This document shows positions 35,437 through 45,165 of a stretch of DNA of 64,000 nt, one piece after another. The stretch covers positions 1,922,001-1,986,000 of the forward strand of contig CP071499.1 in assembly GCA_017354895.1 (NCBI GenBank). The letters are read 5' to 3'. The stretch comes from Podospora comata (Eukaryota > Ascomycota > Sordariomycetes > Sordariales > Podosporaceae). The notes under the pieces were generated by a model. The model saw only the letters and a program-made list of their open reading frames with translations. It made no database searches and had not been told where the DNA came from. Every line of letters starts with the position of its first letter. Positions within the stretch are counted from its first letter, which is position 1. A program made the position numbers and the translations under genes.

Positions 35437-36630
35437 TTAGCTAGGTGTCGTTTGACTTGGGGCTATCGCACCCACCTCTTCAACATTTTTCTCGTCAAAT
35501 TCCCCAAGCACGTGTGGCAATATGTGTGCCACAGTGCTCCTCCCAATACTGTCTCGTCTTCTCATGTGCGGACAGTTGGGTCATGAAGTACTGTTCCTTA
35601 TAAGCCCCTCTCAGTACACAGCGGTACCCGTCCCGCTTTAAACAAGACGCTTCAAGATCTTCCTGCTTCTTTCTTGAGGCGGAATCTCTCTCGGCCATGT
35701 AGTTACCGATGCCATGGTCAACTTTGGATTGGTCGGCAGGTTGAATTTGAGCATAATTGTCAATAACCTTTCAAATAAGCCCAGAAACGTCAAGATCCTA
35801 AACATACCTGGCTTGAGAATCGTGCCCGCAAGAAAATTTCTTAGCTGTCGCAGCTTTTTGGGAGTCACGGAGAACTTGATGATCTCCTTCATGAGATTCT
35901 TACCTCCCTCGAGAGGTAAATGGTGGACAAAGGTCTCCAAGTATCTTGTATCATACATCTGCGTGGTTGGTACATATTCCTTCAGAGAGTCTAGGCATTC
36001 AGTCTTCATTGCAAGAATCATCTCGTCATTTTCAATCTGCTGGACCGATGTCGATTGAGGCTTGCACGCGGTCAGCTCGGGCTCGCACAAGGGGGCCAAC
36101 AGGGACTTCCAGTAGGGAGAAAGCCAACTCATTTCGGCCAAAATGGCCTCCGTCGAGAAGTCGGGATGTTGCGGAATGGGCTCGGGCACAGTGGTTGCCT
36201 GCGAATGTGCTGGATGTTCCGGAGTGGAGGCTGTTTCGGATTCGAGCTCGCCTTGCTCTTTCTCCGGTTTCTGACGAATAACCGCCGTTGGACTGGAACA
36301 CAATTGTGTCTGTGGATACGAAGGAGTGTTGCGAGATGGGCGCCATCTTGCTGCGTATTCCTTTTCAGATAGGTAGGATGTTACTGGAACGTTGATCGGG
36401 GAGAAGTTTCTCTGAACAGAGTGGCAATAAGAATAAATCAAACTTGAAATTTTAAAGTTTGGTGCCACGAGTTCTCCTTTGGACCCGCTGTAGGCATCAG
36501 AGGCGCTTTCCCACAACTTACTCTTTATACTTTCCCTCTGGCTTCTGTCTGTCTTGGAGTTTCCGTGAAGTTGAAAAGGGGAAGGGTTAGGGTTATGCTT
36601 TCTCACTCTCAATAACTCAAACTTCGTCAT
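35437..36630 (-). pseudogene. Truncated HNH-nuclease domain gene
   Basis: The long exon runs from ATG 36630 to a GTATGT donor at 35807 and contains GGKNLMKEIIKFSVTPKKLRQLRNFLAGTILKP, typical of the region before the HNH domain in fungal HNH_2-type proteins. Splicing 35807–35722 (86 nt, acceptor AAAG) restores the frame into DHGIGNYMAERDSASRKK and then CLKRDGYRCVLRGAYKE, the first HNH half. The second half, VAHILPHVLGEFDEKN, lies in a different frame (about 35,540–35,480) that ends at TAA 35437–35439. Bridging them needs a 43-nt intron, short for this genome, or a frameshift. The usual remainder of the domain, roughly 100 residues, is missing, and repeat copy B lies just beyond. I read it as a broken gene. 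Genes of this type are common, variable accessory genes in filamentous fungi; no substrate is known. Confidence 0.55.
36584..36595 (+). promoter_or_regulatory. Telobox-like (GGGTTA)2
   Basis: Two tandem telomere-type hexamers lie about 180 bp upstream of the dml1 ATG, inside the first codons of the HNH-like gene. In fungi such teloboxes can be Tbf1-type promoter sites. Two units could also be chance. Confidence 0.3.
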
Positions 36631-36775
36631 TCCCACTCACCAACCCTATGCCACTCACTAAAGCCAAAACTCCACTTCACTTTTCATCAACAACAAAGTC
36701 GACATTTCCTGACTTTCTTGTCCCTAATTACCGGGTCATAAGAGAAACTTGGCTAGATAGAGATATACCTCAAAA

Positions 36776-38507
36776 ATGCACGAAATCATCACCCTGCAAC
36801 TGGGGCAGCAGAGCAACTATCTCGCCACTCACTTCTGGAATACCCAAGTACACTTCATCCCTGCGCCTGTCAACAACACCATGAGAAGCTTACAAACTAT
36901 ACAGGAATCATACTTCACCTACTCAGAGAACGACGAGCCCCTCATCGACCACGATGTGCACTTCCGCCCCGGGCTCTCTCCAGATGGCAAAACGGAGACG
37001 TTTATGCCGCGGACGGTGATCTATGATTTGAAGGGGGCGTTTGGTTCGATGAAGAAGATCAATGCGCTTTATGAAATCGAGGGCGAGGAGCCTGATCCCA
37101 CCCAGTTGGACTTGAACCCGACGGCGTCTGGAGTATGGTGAGTTCCCTCACTGACATATCTCACTCCACGACAAACAGATTCTGATCGTCCAGTAGGCCC
37201 GGAAAGACAGTCCTCCAAAAAGCCGACCCCATTCAGCCTTCACCCTACACAGAAGCTCTGAACTCTGGCCTCCCACCTCCCAGACTTACCCCCGACACAG
37301 TGAGACACTTTTCTGATTTCTCGCGGTTGTACTACCACCCACGGTCAGTCGTGCAGCTGAATGAGTTTGAGGTAGCGTCGACGATCCAGCCTTTCGAGCA
37401 GTTCAGCACTGGAGAGGAGTTGTTTAGGGAGCTTGACAAAGAGCACGACCTCCTGGACCGCGATCTGAGGTATTTCGCCGAAGAGGCAGACTTTATGCAG
37501 GGATTTCAAGTGTTTATGGGGGTAGACGATGCTTGGGGAGGTTTTGGATCCAGATACCTGGAGAGGATCAGGGATGAGTACGGCGCAAAGATAGCTATCT
37601 GGACTTGGGGGCTAGAATCACCACTAAAAACCATGCCACGAGTACGTTTCTATCTTCCTCATCTTTCTTACCCATATACTAACCTCGACAGGATAAACGT
37701 CTCCTCCGCCTAGCCAACAAATCCCGCTCCTTCACCGAACTCTACACCCACTCCTCCATCCTCGTCCCCCTCTCCCTCCCCTCCCGCTTACCCCCCTCCC
37801 TCACCAACTTCGACCCCACCTCCCCTTGGCACGCAACAGCTTTGTTCTCCTCAGCAGTAGAATCCGCCCTCCTTCCCTCCCGTCTCCGAGGCCAAAAGAA
37901 GGAAACCCTCAACACCATCATCGAAACTCTGGATCTAACCGGCAAGCAAAAGGTTGCCGGGCTACAATTCTCAATCAACTCCTCCCCCATCAGTGACTTT
38001 TCCGAGGGGATTCAACTCGACATTAGACTTTCCTCCTCAGCAGCAGACCAAATAGACGTCTACTCCATTCGAAACCAAAACCAAAGAACACCAAGAGTCT
38101 TCAGCCAGCTGCTCACCTCCCGCGGGTTCTCCCCCTCGGAAACATCCGGCAAAGAAGGCGAGGAACTCGATGAAAAAGGCCGACGTATCCGCAAGAGCTC
38201 TTACGAGCCGATAACCAAGACTTATGCCACTGAGCTGGCGTTCCCGATTTTGGATTCGTTTCCCGAGATTTTCACTGTTGAAAAGGATGAAGAGGAGGAG
38301 AAGGAGGGAGCGGAGGTCAAGGTCAAGATCACAACCAGCTTGTCGACCGACTCGAGCGTCTGTACTAGGTTGAGAAAGCTGAAGGACACGGTGATCAAGA
38401 GCATAGGGCTGGAGGACAGGGAGATGCTGGGGAATGATTTGGCGGAAATGGCGGAGGAGTACCATGAGGGCTGGAGTGGTGGGAGTGATAGCGGGGAGGA
38501 TGATTGA
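36776..38507 (+). CDS. dml1: DML1/misato homologue, mitochondrial inheritance
   Basis: Three exons (36776–37137, 37197–37641, 37692–38507) join in phase to 540 residues. The N-terminus has the diagnostic tubulin-like misato segment: [24 protein letters not shown], then a DHDVHFRPG motif and [14 protein letters not shown]. The middle contains the [14 protein letters not shown] and [15 protein letters not shown] motifs of the DML1/misato family. The C-terminus is acidic. Yeast Dml1 is essential and acts in partitioning mitochondria and mitochondrial DNA; Drosophila misato affects spindle and mitochondrial organisation. Intron 1 has two overlapping acceptors (CAG at 37193, TAG at 37196); the second gives [10 protein letters not shown], the more family-like join. 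Placement near other mitochondrial genes is probably coincidence. Confidence 0.92.
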
Positions 38508-38636
38508 TCTCTCGATGTAAACAAACACCAAAGAAGAAAAACACTTTGAAAAGTCGTGGTGGTTGATTCTTTTTGTGTCAGAATATCTTCTGAAAAAAAA
38601 AAAGACTGTAAGAAAGAACAGCAACCAAAAAGTCGA

Positions 38637-38800
38637 GTAAAAAAGAAAAAAGCAAAAAGCTCACCGGCCAACCTTTTTTGGTGGCCGGCTACGAAAACCC
38701 GCCGGGAAGGTTTTACTTCGGAATCGAACTCGGGAATTATAGGTCCCCCGGCGGGGGGCGGTAACAGCAGCTTTTACACCTTGACCATTTGACCTGACCA
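38637..38800 (-). ncRNA. Candidate Pol III unit (tRNA-like A and B boxes)
   Basis: On the minus strand, TGGTCAAGGTG at 38787–38777 fits the box A consensus (TGGYNNARNGG). AGTTCGATTCC at 38730–38720 fits box B. Downstream is a 7-bp hairpin (TGGCCGG/CCGGCCA, about 38,690–38,663), then three T runs (38658–38637) that would end Pol III transcription. A transcript would be about 150–160 nt. The T-arm and acceptor stems do not pair, so it is not a functional tRNA. A tRNA-derived SINE or other small RNA is possible. Confidence 0.35.
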
Positions 38801-38872
38801 CAAAGTGGCGCCCTGGTCAAGATGTTCGAGCTGCTGTTGGAAGGAGTAAAAGGGACCTAGTATATATACCGT

Positions 38873-38957
38873 GGTTGGATCTTTCCTTCTCAACATTTGG
38901 CCCCTTCCTTTTGGACGTTGGCCCCTTCCTTCTGACGGTGGCTCCTTCCTTCTCAAC
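38873..38957. repeat. Tandem repeat of about 20–22 bp
   Basis: About four degenerate copies of a unit like TTGGCCCCTTCCTTCTGACG. The plus strand is pyrimidine-rich. Confidence 0.7.
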
Positions 38958-39429
38958 ATGAGCTCCCAGAGTCGTCGAGTTAATGAATAACCCGAGCTAC
39001 CAACGGTCTGCTGACTCTCCGTAAACACTGAGGGAACAGAGCAGGGCGAGCTCCCTCGAAGGGGGGGTGTGTACTTTGTGAATGGTGTATCTTCATGCTA
39101 TCAGGGCAGAAAAGATCAATGGTGTTATCGACAAGAGTATTGCGAGGATAAGCCACACAGAGTGAAACAATCAAGAGCATGTATGTAGCAAACCGGTAAC
39201 CGTGTTATGCTATTCTCAATGCTACACAGAAAAGAGCCATGATTACCTCTACCCAAACCAAAAAGGAAACAAAAATGCTACGCCTGGCTATATCTATCTG
39301 TAATACTCCTACAACAACAACAACAACACACCAATGCAAGCCGCTCATCAACCCAGACGCCTCTCATGTCCCATACTTCATATCCCATATCAGCCATGTA
39401 CCAACCTGACTTCTCAAATTATCAACCCA

Positions 39430-41333
39430 TCAAGCCGTAGCATAACCCACCAGCCCATCCACCTCCACAAACCACTCCTCAGGGTGCCCATCCCTCCCGG
39501 TCATCTCCGCCTCCTTCACATCAACCACCATCTTCTCCCTCAGCTCCCTAGTAATCTCATCCACATCCACATCCAAATACCTCCTCAAAAACCCTCCGAC
39601 CTCAATATTCTCCACATTTCCCCTGATATCCTCCGTCCCCGGACCCCCGCTGCTATAAATATTCACATCCACGGCCGAATGCCCATGGGTAGACCATCCA
39701 ATCCTCGCCCGGATGCTCACCATTTTCGAAAAGATATTCATCGCCAGTAAAGGATTCGACGCCAGAGCATTGATCTCAATCTCCAACGCATCCTTGATCC
39801 CCAATCTCTTCTCCACCAAATCCTCCCTGATCCAGTCCTGAAGCTGCTGCTGCTCCTCGACCGGGTTCGCGATCATGTGTTGCTGCAACAGTAGCGTGAG
39901 ATACTCGGCCGAGGCATTCGCCTGCAGCAGAACCTCGGGATGCCAGTTGTATACAGGCAGCTCATTCGGCGCCTGCCAGGCAGTCGACAATCCACCCGTC
40001 TCGTGATCGCTCGTCGCAACCAAAACACCCTCCGTATCCGACTCCTCGATAAACTCCAACACGGCATTAAAAGTCTTGTCATACTCCAACACCTCCCTCA
40101 CCTGCGCCGCCGGATCATTGATATGTCCCGCGTGATCAATCCTGCTCCCCTCAATCATCAAGAAAAAGCCCTTCTCACTATCCTTGGTCGCCTCCTCCAA
40201 CGCCTTCAAAGCCGTGACCGCCATCTCGCTTAAGCTAGGGTAGACATCATTCATATGCCTGCGGTCAATCTCAAACGGCACATCCCTCTCGGCAAACAAC
40301 CCCAACAACGGCAAGCTCACATTCTTCCCCAACTTGAGCGAGTCAAACCCAGCCCTGTCATCCACATACCCCCACCCATGCTTCTTCTGCCCAATCTCCA
40401 CAACATCAACATCATCCTGTCTGCAACTCCCCGCGGTAGAGTTCTTCAAGAAATGACATCTCCCACCCCCCAAAATCAAATCCACTGACCGTCCCAACAA
40501 CCCCTCCCCAATCTCCTGCATCGCAATCTCATCCATCTGCCATCGATACCCAACATGACTAGCAAAACACGCCGGCGTCGCATCCGTCACATCCGTCGTG
40601 ACAACCAAACCAGTCTTGTACCCCGCCCGTTTGGCAGCCTCGAGGACCGTACCGCAGGGCTTAAACCCGGGTTCCATCCCGATAGCGCCATTGTAACTCT
40701 TCCTCGCACAGCTAAACGCCGTAGCCCCAGCCGCAGAGTCCGTCACCCATGAATTTGACGATCTTGTTCTCGACGTGCCCCAAAAGTGCTGATCCAAGAC
40801 GAGGGTGTCATCCATGGGGAGGTTATTGACGTGCTGTCTGAATGTTCGAGTGAGAGACAGGGAGGCAGGGCCCATGCCGTCGGATACCATAAAGATGAGG
40901 TTGCGCTTGCGGTCTTTCTTCGGGGGGAGGGAGATGGCTGGGTAGGGGGTTCCCGTGCCTGGATCGCCGGGGATGATGGGGATAGGGTCGGTGGGGGTGG
41001 GTGGGTTGGTGGTGCTGTTGCGATGTTGGAGGACTACTGCCAGAACGATTACTCCGGCTGTTGCGAGGAGGGCCCAGGAGAAGAGGAGGAGCTCGCGGAC
41101 GGTGCGGGTGCGGGCGGTGGGCGTTGGTGAGAGTGGGGTGCCGTGGATGGCGGCATCTTCTTGTTCGGCGCGGCGGAGGGAGTCGATTGAGTTGCGCGAG
41201 GGTACTCCATCTGCTAGCAGCGGCGTGCGCTCCCCGGACGCCGGTTTGGACGTCGGGGACTGGGAGAGGTGTTGGTCAGATGATGTTATGTTGATGAGGA
41301 TGGCATGGGATGTTGGGGTAGTGAACTCACCAT
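39430..41333 (-). CDS. PHO8-type membrane alkaline phosphatase
   Basis: The main exon is 41259–39430. A first exon of only the ATG (41333–41331) joins through a 71-nt intron (GTGAGT…CCCAG), giving 610 residues. No in-frame ATG exists upstream without splicing before residue 125, well inside the catalytic domain. The short cytosolic tail (residues 1–56, with acidic and ERTPLL elements) is followed by a single anchor at about 57–78, giving the type II layout of yeast Pho8. Alkaline phosphatase motifs are present: MVSDGMG (metal Asp), VTDSAAGATAFSC with the catalytic Ser near 176, FFLMIEGSRIDHAGH, VATSDHETGG and THGHSAVDV. Pho8 is a vacuolar non-specific phosphatase delivered through the AP-3 route. 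The enzyme call is firm; vacuolar location is by analogy. Confidence 0.9.
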
Positions 41334-41635
41334 CGTCGCTCTCTCCTATTCGGGTGTTGGTAAACTGTCAAACGCAAATATTGACTTAAGTCTGTCTGTC
41401 GTCCGCAAGTTGTCAATACTGTGTTTCTGTCAAAATCCAAAATTGAGTTTAACGGCGCGGGTAGATAAACTACTGGGGAGTTGGGAAACCGTTGACCGTG
41501 ACTCGAGGACGTTTGGGGGAGGTTGGGGGAACCTGGGGAGCCTGGAAGATCGACTTGCCTGCGCTTAGACCTGCAGGGGCTGAGCGTGACAGGTATTACT
41601 CCCAACTACCAAGTCTCAACGTCGAGCCCGACTGC

Positions 41636-42173
41636 GGACAGGTAGCATTTTCTCCTAAAGACCGGAACGCTAGCTATGTCTAGCATTTAGCTCCATTCTT
41701 ATTATTTAAACTAAAGCTTAAGTTTTCCAATATTAATAGTCTTCTAAAATATAGGTAAATAGATTTTTACTATATATATCATCTTTTCATACGCTCTAAT
41801 AATAATTTTTAAAATAATTAAAGCTATTAAAATCATTAGGGCTATTTAAAACTATTAAAGCTGTTAAAAGCTGTTAGATCCGTTTAAAACTATTACAGCA
41901 ATTTAAAGCCGTTAAAATCTTCGAAAATCTCTAAAGCTGTTAAACTTTTCAATTATAACAATGAACTTAGCAATAGTTTTGGCTTATATAAATAATTATA
42001 GTAATAGTTAAATTTATAAAAATTAGTATTGGAATTTATTAAAGTTAGGCTTATATAAAAAAACTTTTATTGTTATATTGTTTTTTTTCTTTTATAATAT
42101 TAAGAGACTTTTGTGGATTAAAATGTTAAATATAACTAGCGTTCCGGTCTTCAGGAAAAATCGCTACTTATCC
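41636..42173. mobile_element. AT-rich MITE-like element with about 40-bp terminal inverted repeats
   Basis: The two ends are inverted copies. 41636–41680 and the reverse complement of 42129–42173 share the exact core AAGACCGGAACGCTAG (41658–41673 and 42136–42151). Similarity continues on both sides, with mostly C/T and G/A differences. The roughly 450-bp interior is very AT-rich, has no coding frame, and contains a degenerate 'aaagctgttaaaa' motif. That is the look of a non-autonomous DNA transposon altered by repeat-induced point mutation. No clear target-site duplication was found. Confidence 0.75.
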
Positions 42174-42338
42174 CTAGCTGAGCTCCTCGACGTCATCCCC
42201 CCACCCCCACATGAAAGCCTCGCCAATTAACAAACACAACCCATGTAATGACAGCATCCCCCTTGTGACCACCCAACACATCAAACATCAACACCGCTCT
42301 TTCAAACTCAAGTTCACCCACCTCAAACACAGCAAATC

Positions 42339-42776
42339 ATGTCCCCAAGCAAAACCTCCCTCCTTTCCGCCACAACCTCCTTCTGCCACTCCCTCTCCGC
42401 TCAGTCACCCCCCTCCACCATCCTCTCCCACTTCTCCTCCTCCCCCGACACTCTAATCTACGAACATGGCCTCCCCCAGTTAGCTCCCTTTCTCGGCCGA
42501 GAATTCAAAGGTCCCTCCGGCCTCAAAGAGTATTTCCATCTCCTCTCCAAGCATCTCGCCTACAAAGACATGCACTTCAGCAATTACTTTGCCGACCCCG
42601 AAGCCCTCAAGGTATCAGTCCGAGGCGAAGCAACATTCACCTGGCTCTCGACCAACCAGTCCTGGGACGAGGTCTTTACATATGTCTTGGAGTTTGACAA
42701 TGACAATAAACTGACCAAGTATGAAATCTGGGCTGATTCAGGGGCTGCCTACCTGGCCAGTCAGGGGCTGTTATAG
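42339..42776 (+). CDS. Small NTF2-like (SnoaL-type) protein
   Basis: This single-exon frame encodes 145 residues, from ATG 42339 to TAG 42774–42776. It has the shape of an NTF2-like fold: an N-terminal helical part, FLGREFKGPSGLKEYFHLLSKHL, then beta strands including VSVRGEATFTWLSTNQSWDEVFTYVLEFD and KYEIWADSGAAYL. Such proteins occur singly in many fungi as enzymes or binding proteins of unknown substrate. There is no signal peptide. The start lies about 165 bp from the AT-rich transposon, so its promoter probably borders or includes the element's end. The domain call is moderately secure; no reaction can be given. Confidence 0.8.
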   Translation: MSPSKTSLLSATTSFCHSLSAQSPPSTILSHFSSSPDTLIYEHGLPQLAPFLGREFKGPSGLKEYFHLLSKHLAYKDMHFSNYFADPEALKVSVRGEATFTWLSTNQSWDEVFTYVLEFDNDNKLTKYEIWADSGAAYLASQGLL

Positions 42777-42885
42777 ACAGATAGAATTACAATCAATTGA
42801 AACCCCCAATCTCGAATCCTATAAGGAACCATTTCGCTGCAAAATCCCAAAAAAAAGCAGGAGACGCTGGGTATACACACCATCA

Positions 42886-42990
42886 CCATCTCACCCCTAA
42901 CCATCTCACCCCTAACCATCTCACCCCTAACCATCTCACCCCTAACCATCTCACCCCTAACCATCTCACCCCTAACCATCTCACCCCTAA
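42886..42990. repeat. 15-bp minisatellite, seven units
   Basis: Seven exact copies of CCATCTCACCCCTAA lie head to tail, followed by a decayed eighth start. Fifteen is divisible by three, so frames stay open on both strands, but there is no sign of coding. It lies between the 3' ends of the convergent NTF2-like and hydrolase-phosphatase genes. Confidence 0.95.
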
Positions 42991-43053
42991 CCACTTAACC
43001 AAAGTCCACCACGTCCTCGTCCTCCACTCCTTTACCCGACCGAGATATTTATC

Positions 43054-45165
43054 CTAATCAACATACCTCTTTGGACTCTTTGGATACATGAGATGCAACC
43101 GATCCCGAAAATGCGCATGCTTGATCCCGTTGGGCCTCGCCTGGGCAAAGTGCTCGATCGCATCCTCAACCTTCCACCCCAACCTCTCCACCAAATAACA
43201 CACAATCAAAAACCCCGTCCGGTTAAACCCATAATGACAATGCACCCCAATCTCAAACTTGGTTTGCTTCGCTCTGATCTCGTCCACCTTCTCGATAAAC
43301 CGATCAATATCCGCCCTCGACGGCGGAATCTTCGACACCGTTGCCACCTTGTGATAGCTGACCTGCCAAGCCCTCAAATTGTTCGGTTCGTACACAGGCG
43401 TGTCGTGCGAGATGTCAATCACATCCCTAATGGTTTTCCCCCCGTACTTTGCCCCAAACTTCTGAGGAGAGTGCTCACCATCCGTCTCCCTCAACGTCTT
43501 CATCGCCCTAAACACTCCTGCAATCGGGTCCGACACGGGCACCACACCCCGCCACTTCTCATAATTCTTCACATCCCACTTTCCACCCTCGTTCAAATAC
43601 TGCAGCTGCCAACTCAGGTCCAACCTCTTAGTGATTTGGTCGGTCAAAAACTCCGATATCAACCCAGCCACCATCTCCTCGGAAAAATGCAGCCCATGAC
43701 CCCCAACCTTAATATCAAAATTCTTAACATACTTCGGTGGGTGCGACGGCAGAGGCGGAATCCAACTGTCCAAACTCGGCGTCTCCGAAGCACAAGACTC
43801 CTCAGGAGTTGAGCTCGACAAGCTAGCCACCTCAGAGTCCCTAACCATAGAAGTCGGAGGAGCAGGAGCAGCACCCCCACCCCCCAAGCTAGTATCCGAA
43901 CCCGGTGATCCCCGAGACCGCGCGCCCGCGCTCCCCAAGCTCAGAGTCGAAATAGGTGAATTCCTCCAATCCAAAATCCGGCCCGCCCTCCACGGCGGCG
44001 TCGTGTGCGAGTGCTCAACCAAATCATAAACCTTCTCCGCCACCCACATCGGCGTAATCTCATCCAACCACCCACTGATTATCAAGACCGGAACCTGAAG
44101 GCCCGTCCAGACACTATTCTCCGGGAACCCCCCCTTCGGATTCCCCTTTTCATCAAACTCTGGCAACATCCCCCAAGCCATACGTCTAAACACGGGCGTT
44201 CTGCTCTGGTAGTTAAACATGAGCTGCAGCTTCCTCGCCTTGGCATCCGCCATGGGGCCAACAATCCGACTGACACTCGCACTGTTGATCCCCCCCCTCC
44301 TATCCCAAGCCCTCCAGAGGTCGAAAATGAAGCCCGGGATCCAAAGCAGTCGCCGATACTTTTTCACCTGCTCCTCCGTCGGCATCAGAGCCGGGCACAT
44401 AGCCACAAGTCCAAGAACACTGTCACAAAGATCCGACTGTATCTCGTGCCGAGGGTTGATAAGCAGTGTCGCCAGTCCACATCCCATACTGTGCGCTATC
44501 AACACCACCCGCTGCCTCTCTTCACGATAGTCATTGATAATCATCTCCAAGAGTTCCACAAGCGCGTCGGTGGTGTAAGCGACCCAGCTGGTGTTGGTGT
44601 ACTCTGAACGTCCGCATCCTGGCAGATCCACGGCAAGACAAGACGCAAGGTGGGTGAGACTGGTCAGGATCCGGTGGAACTGGGCTACTGACCCCCCGAG
44701 GCCGTGGATGAAGACGAGGAGGGGGAGTGGTGGATCTTTGGGGAGGTTGTCTGTTTGTGGGTGTTTTCGGTAAAAGATACGGAGTTTGTTGTAGAAGGCT
44801 TTGGAGGTGGTGTAGGACTTGAATTCAGAGTATTTTTCGAGGAGGGGAGGATCTGTTGATTTGGCATCGAGCTTCTCTTCTGTGAAAACCATGGCCACCA
44901 TCCAGAGCGCCAGGCCGCTTGTGGCTGTGAGGGCAAAGGCTTTGAAGAATTTAGATTTAAGGGATAGTCCTTTGACGGATGTTAGTGCGGATTCCGTGAT
45001 GATTTTGGGTGGGGGTTCGGTGGTGAGTGAGTATTCATGCCAACATTTGGCAGATTCAGTGATGATTTTGGGTAATAGCATGGTGGATTTGGGTGGGGGT
45101 TGGGGGGTCAGTGAGCGACCGTGCCGACATGCGGTGGCTTTCGTGATGACTTGGGGTAGTAGCAT
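43054..45165 (-). CDS. Alpha/beta-hydrolase fused to a capping-triphosphatase-like phosphatase
   Basis: This is an uninterrupted 703-residue frame. The N-terminus contains 2.5 copies of a 28-residue repeat (MLLPxxIT…PPPK), so two ATGs (45165 and 45081) are possible starts. A hydrophobic segment at about 73–95 may anchor it. An alpha/beta-hydrolase domain follows, with FIHGLGG (oxyanion, about 152–158), the nucleophile elbow AHSMGCG (Ser about 226) and CLAVDLPGCGRS. A Ser/Gly-rich linker (about 415–470) leads to a cysteine-phosphatase domain with HCHYGFNRTG (Cys about 643, Arg about 649, the CX5R signature). The following FLIVCYLVERLGWKVEDAIEHFAQARP closely resembles RNA 5'-triphosphatase domains of animal capping enzymes. 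Fungal capping normally uses the unrelated metal-dependent Cet1 fold, so a role outside capping is more likely. Substrates of both halves are unknown. No frameshift lies between the domains. Confidence 0.88.
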   Translation of the reverse strand: MLLPQVITKATACRHGRSLTPQPPPKSTMLLPKIITESAKCWHEYSLTTEPPPKIITESALTSVKGLSLKSKFFKAFALTATSGLALWMVAMVFTEEKLDAKSTDPPLLEKYSEFKSYTTSKAFYNKLRIFYRKHPQTDNLPKDPPLPLLVFIHGLGGSVAQFHRILTSLTHLASCLAVDLPGCGRSEYTNTSWVAYTTDALVELLEMIINDYREERQRVVLIAHSMGCGLATLLINPRHEIQSDLCDSVLGLVAMCPALMPTEEQVKKYRRLLWIPGFIFDLWRAWDRRGGINSASVSRIVGPMADAKARKLQLMFNYQSRTPVFRRMAWGMLPEFDEKGNPKGGFPENSVWTGLQVPVLIISGWLDEITPMWVAEKVYDLVEHSHTTPPWRAGRILDWRNSPISTLSLGSAGARSRGSPGSDTSLGGGGAAPAPPTSMVRDSEVASLSSSTPEESCASETPSLDSWIPPLPSHPPKYVKNFDIKVGGHGLHFSEEMVAGLISEFLTDQITKRLDLSWQLQYLNEGGKWDVKNYEKWRGVVPVSDPIAGVFRAMKTLRETDGEHSPQKFGAKYGGKTIRDVIDISHDTPVYEPNNLRAWQVSYHKVATVSKIPPSRADIDRFIEKVDEIRAKQTKFEIGVHCHYGFNRTGFLIVCYLVERLGWKVEDAIEHFAQARPNGIKHAHFRDRLHLMYPKSPKRYVD

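Larger units (their letters stand above)
38508..39429. other. Convergent 3' region between dml1 and the phosphatase gene
   Basis: There is no protein-coding frame. The region contains a candidate Pol III unit (minus) and a tandem repeat, both listed separately, and the presumed 3' untranslated regions of the two convergent genes. An AAC microsatellite lies at about 39,308–39,327. Confidence 0.5.

Noticed and set aside
38720-38790. A tRNA gene on the minus strand
   Set aside because: Box A and B matches exist, but the T-arm stem and the acceptor stem do not pair and no anticodon arm is convincing. Kept only as a Pol III candidate.
42886-42990. CRISPR array
   Set aside because: The units are identical and contiguous with no spacers, in a eukaryotic genome. 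It is a minisatellite.
42761-42994. A protein made of MVRGE pentapeptide repeats (minus strand)
   Set aside because: It is the translation of the 15-bp minisatellite; the frame stays open only because 15 is a multiple of three.
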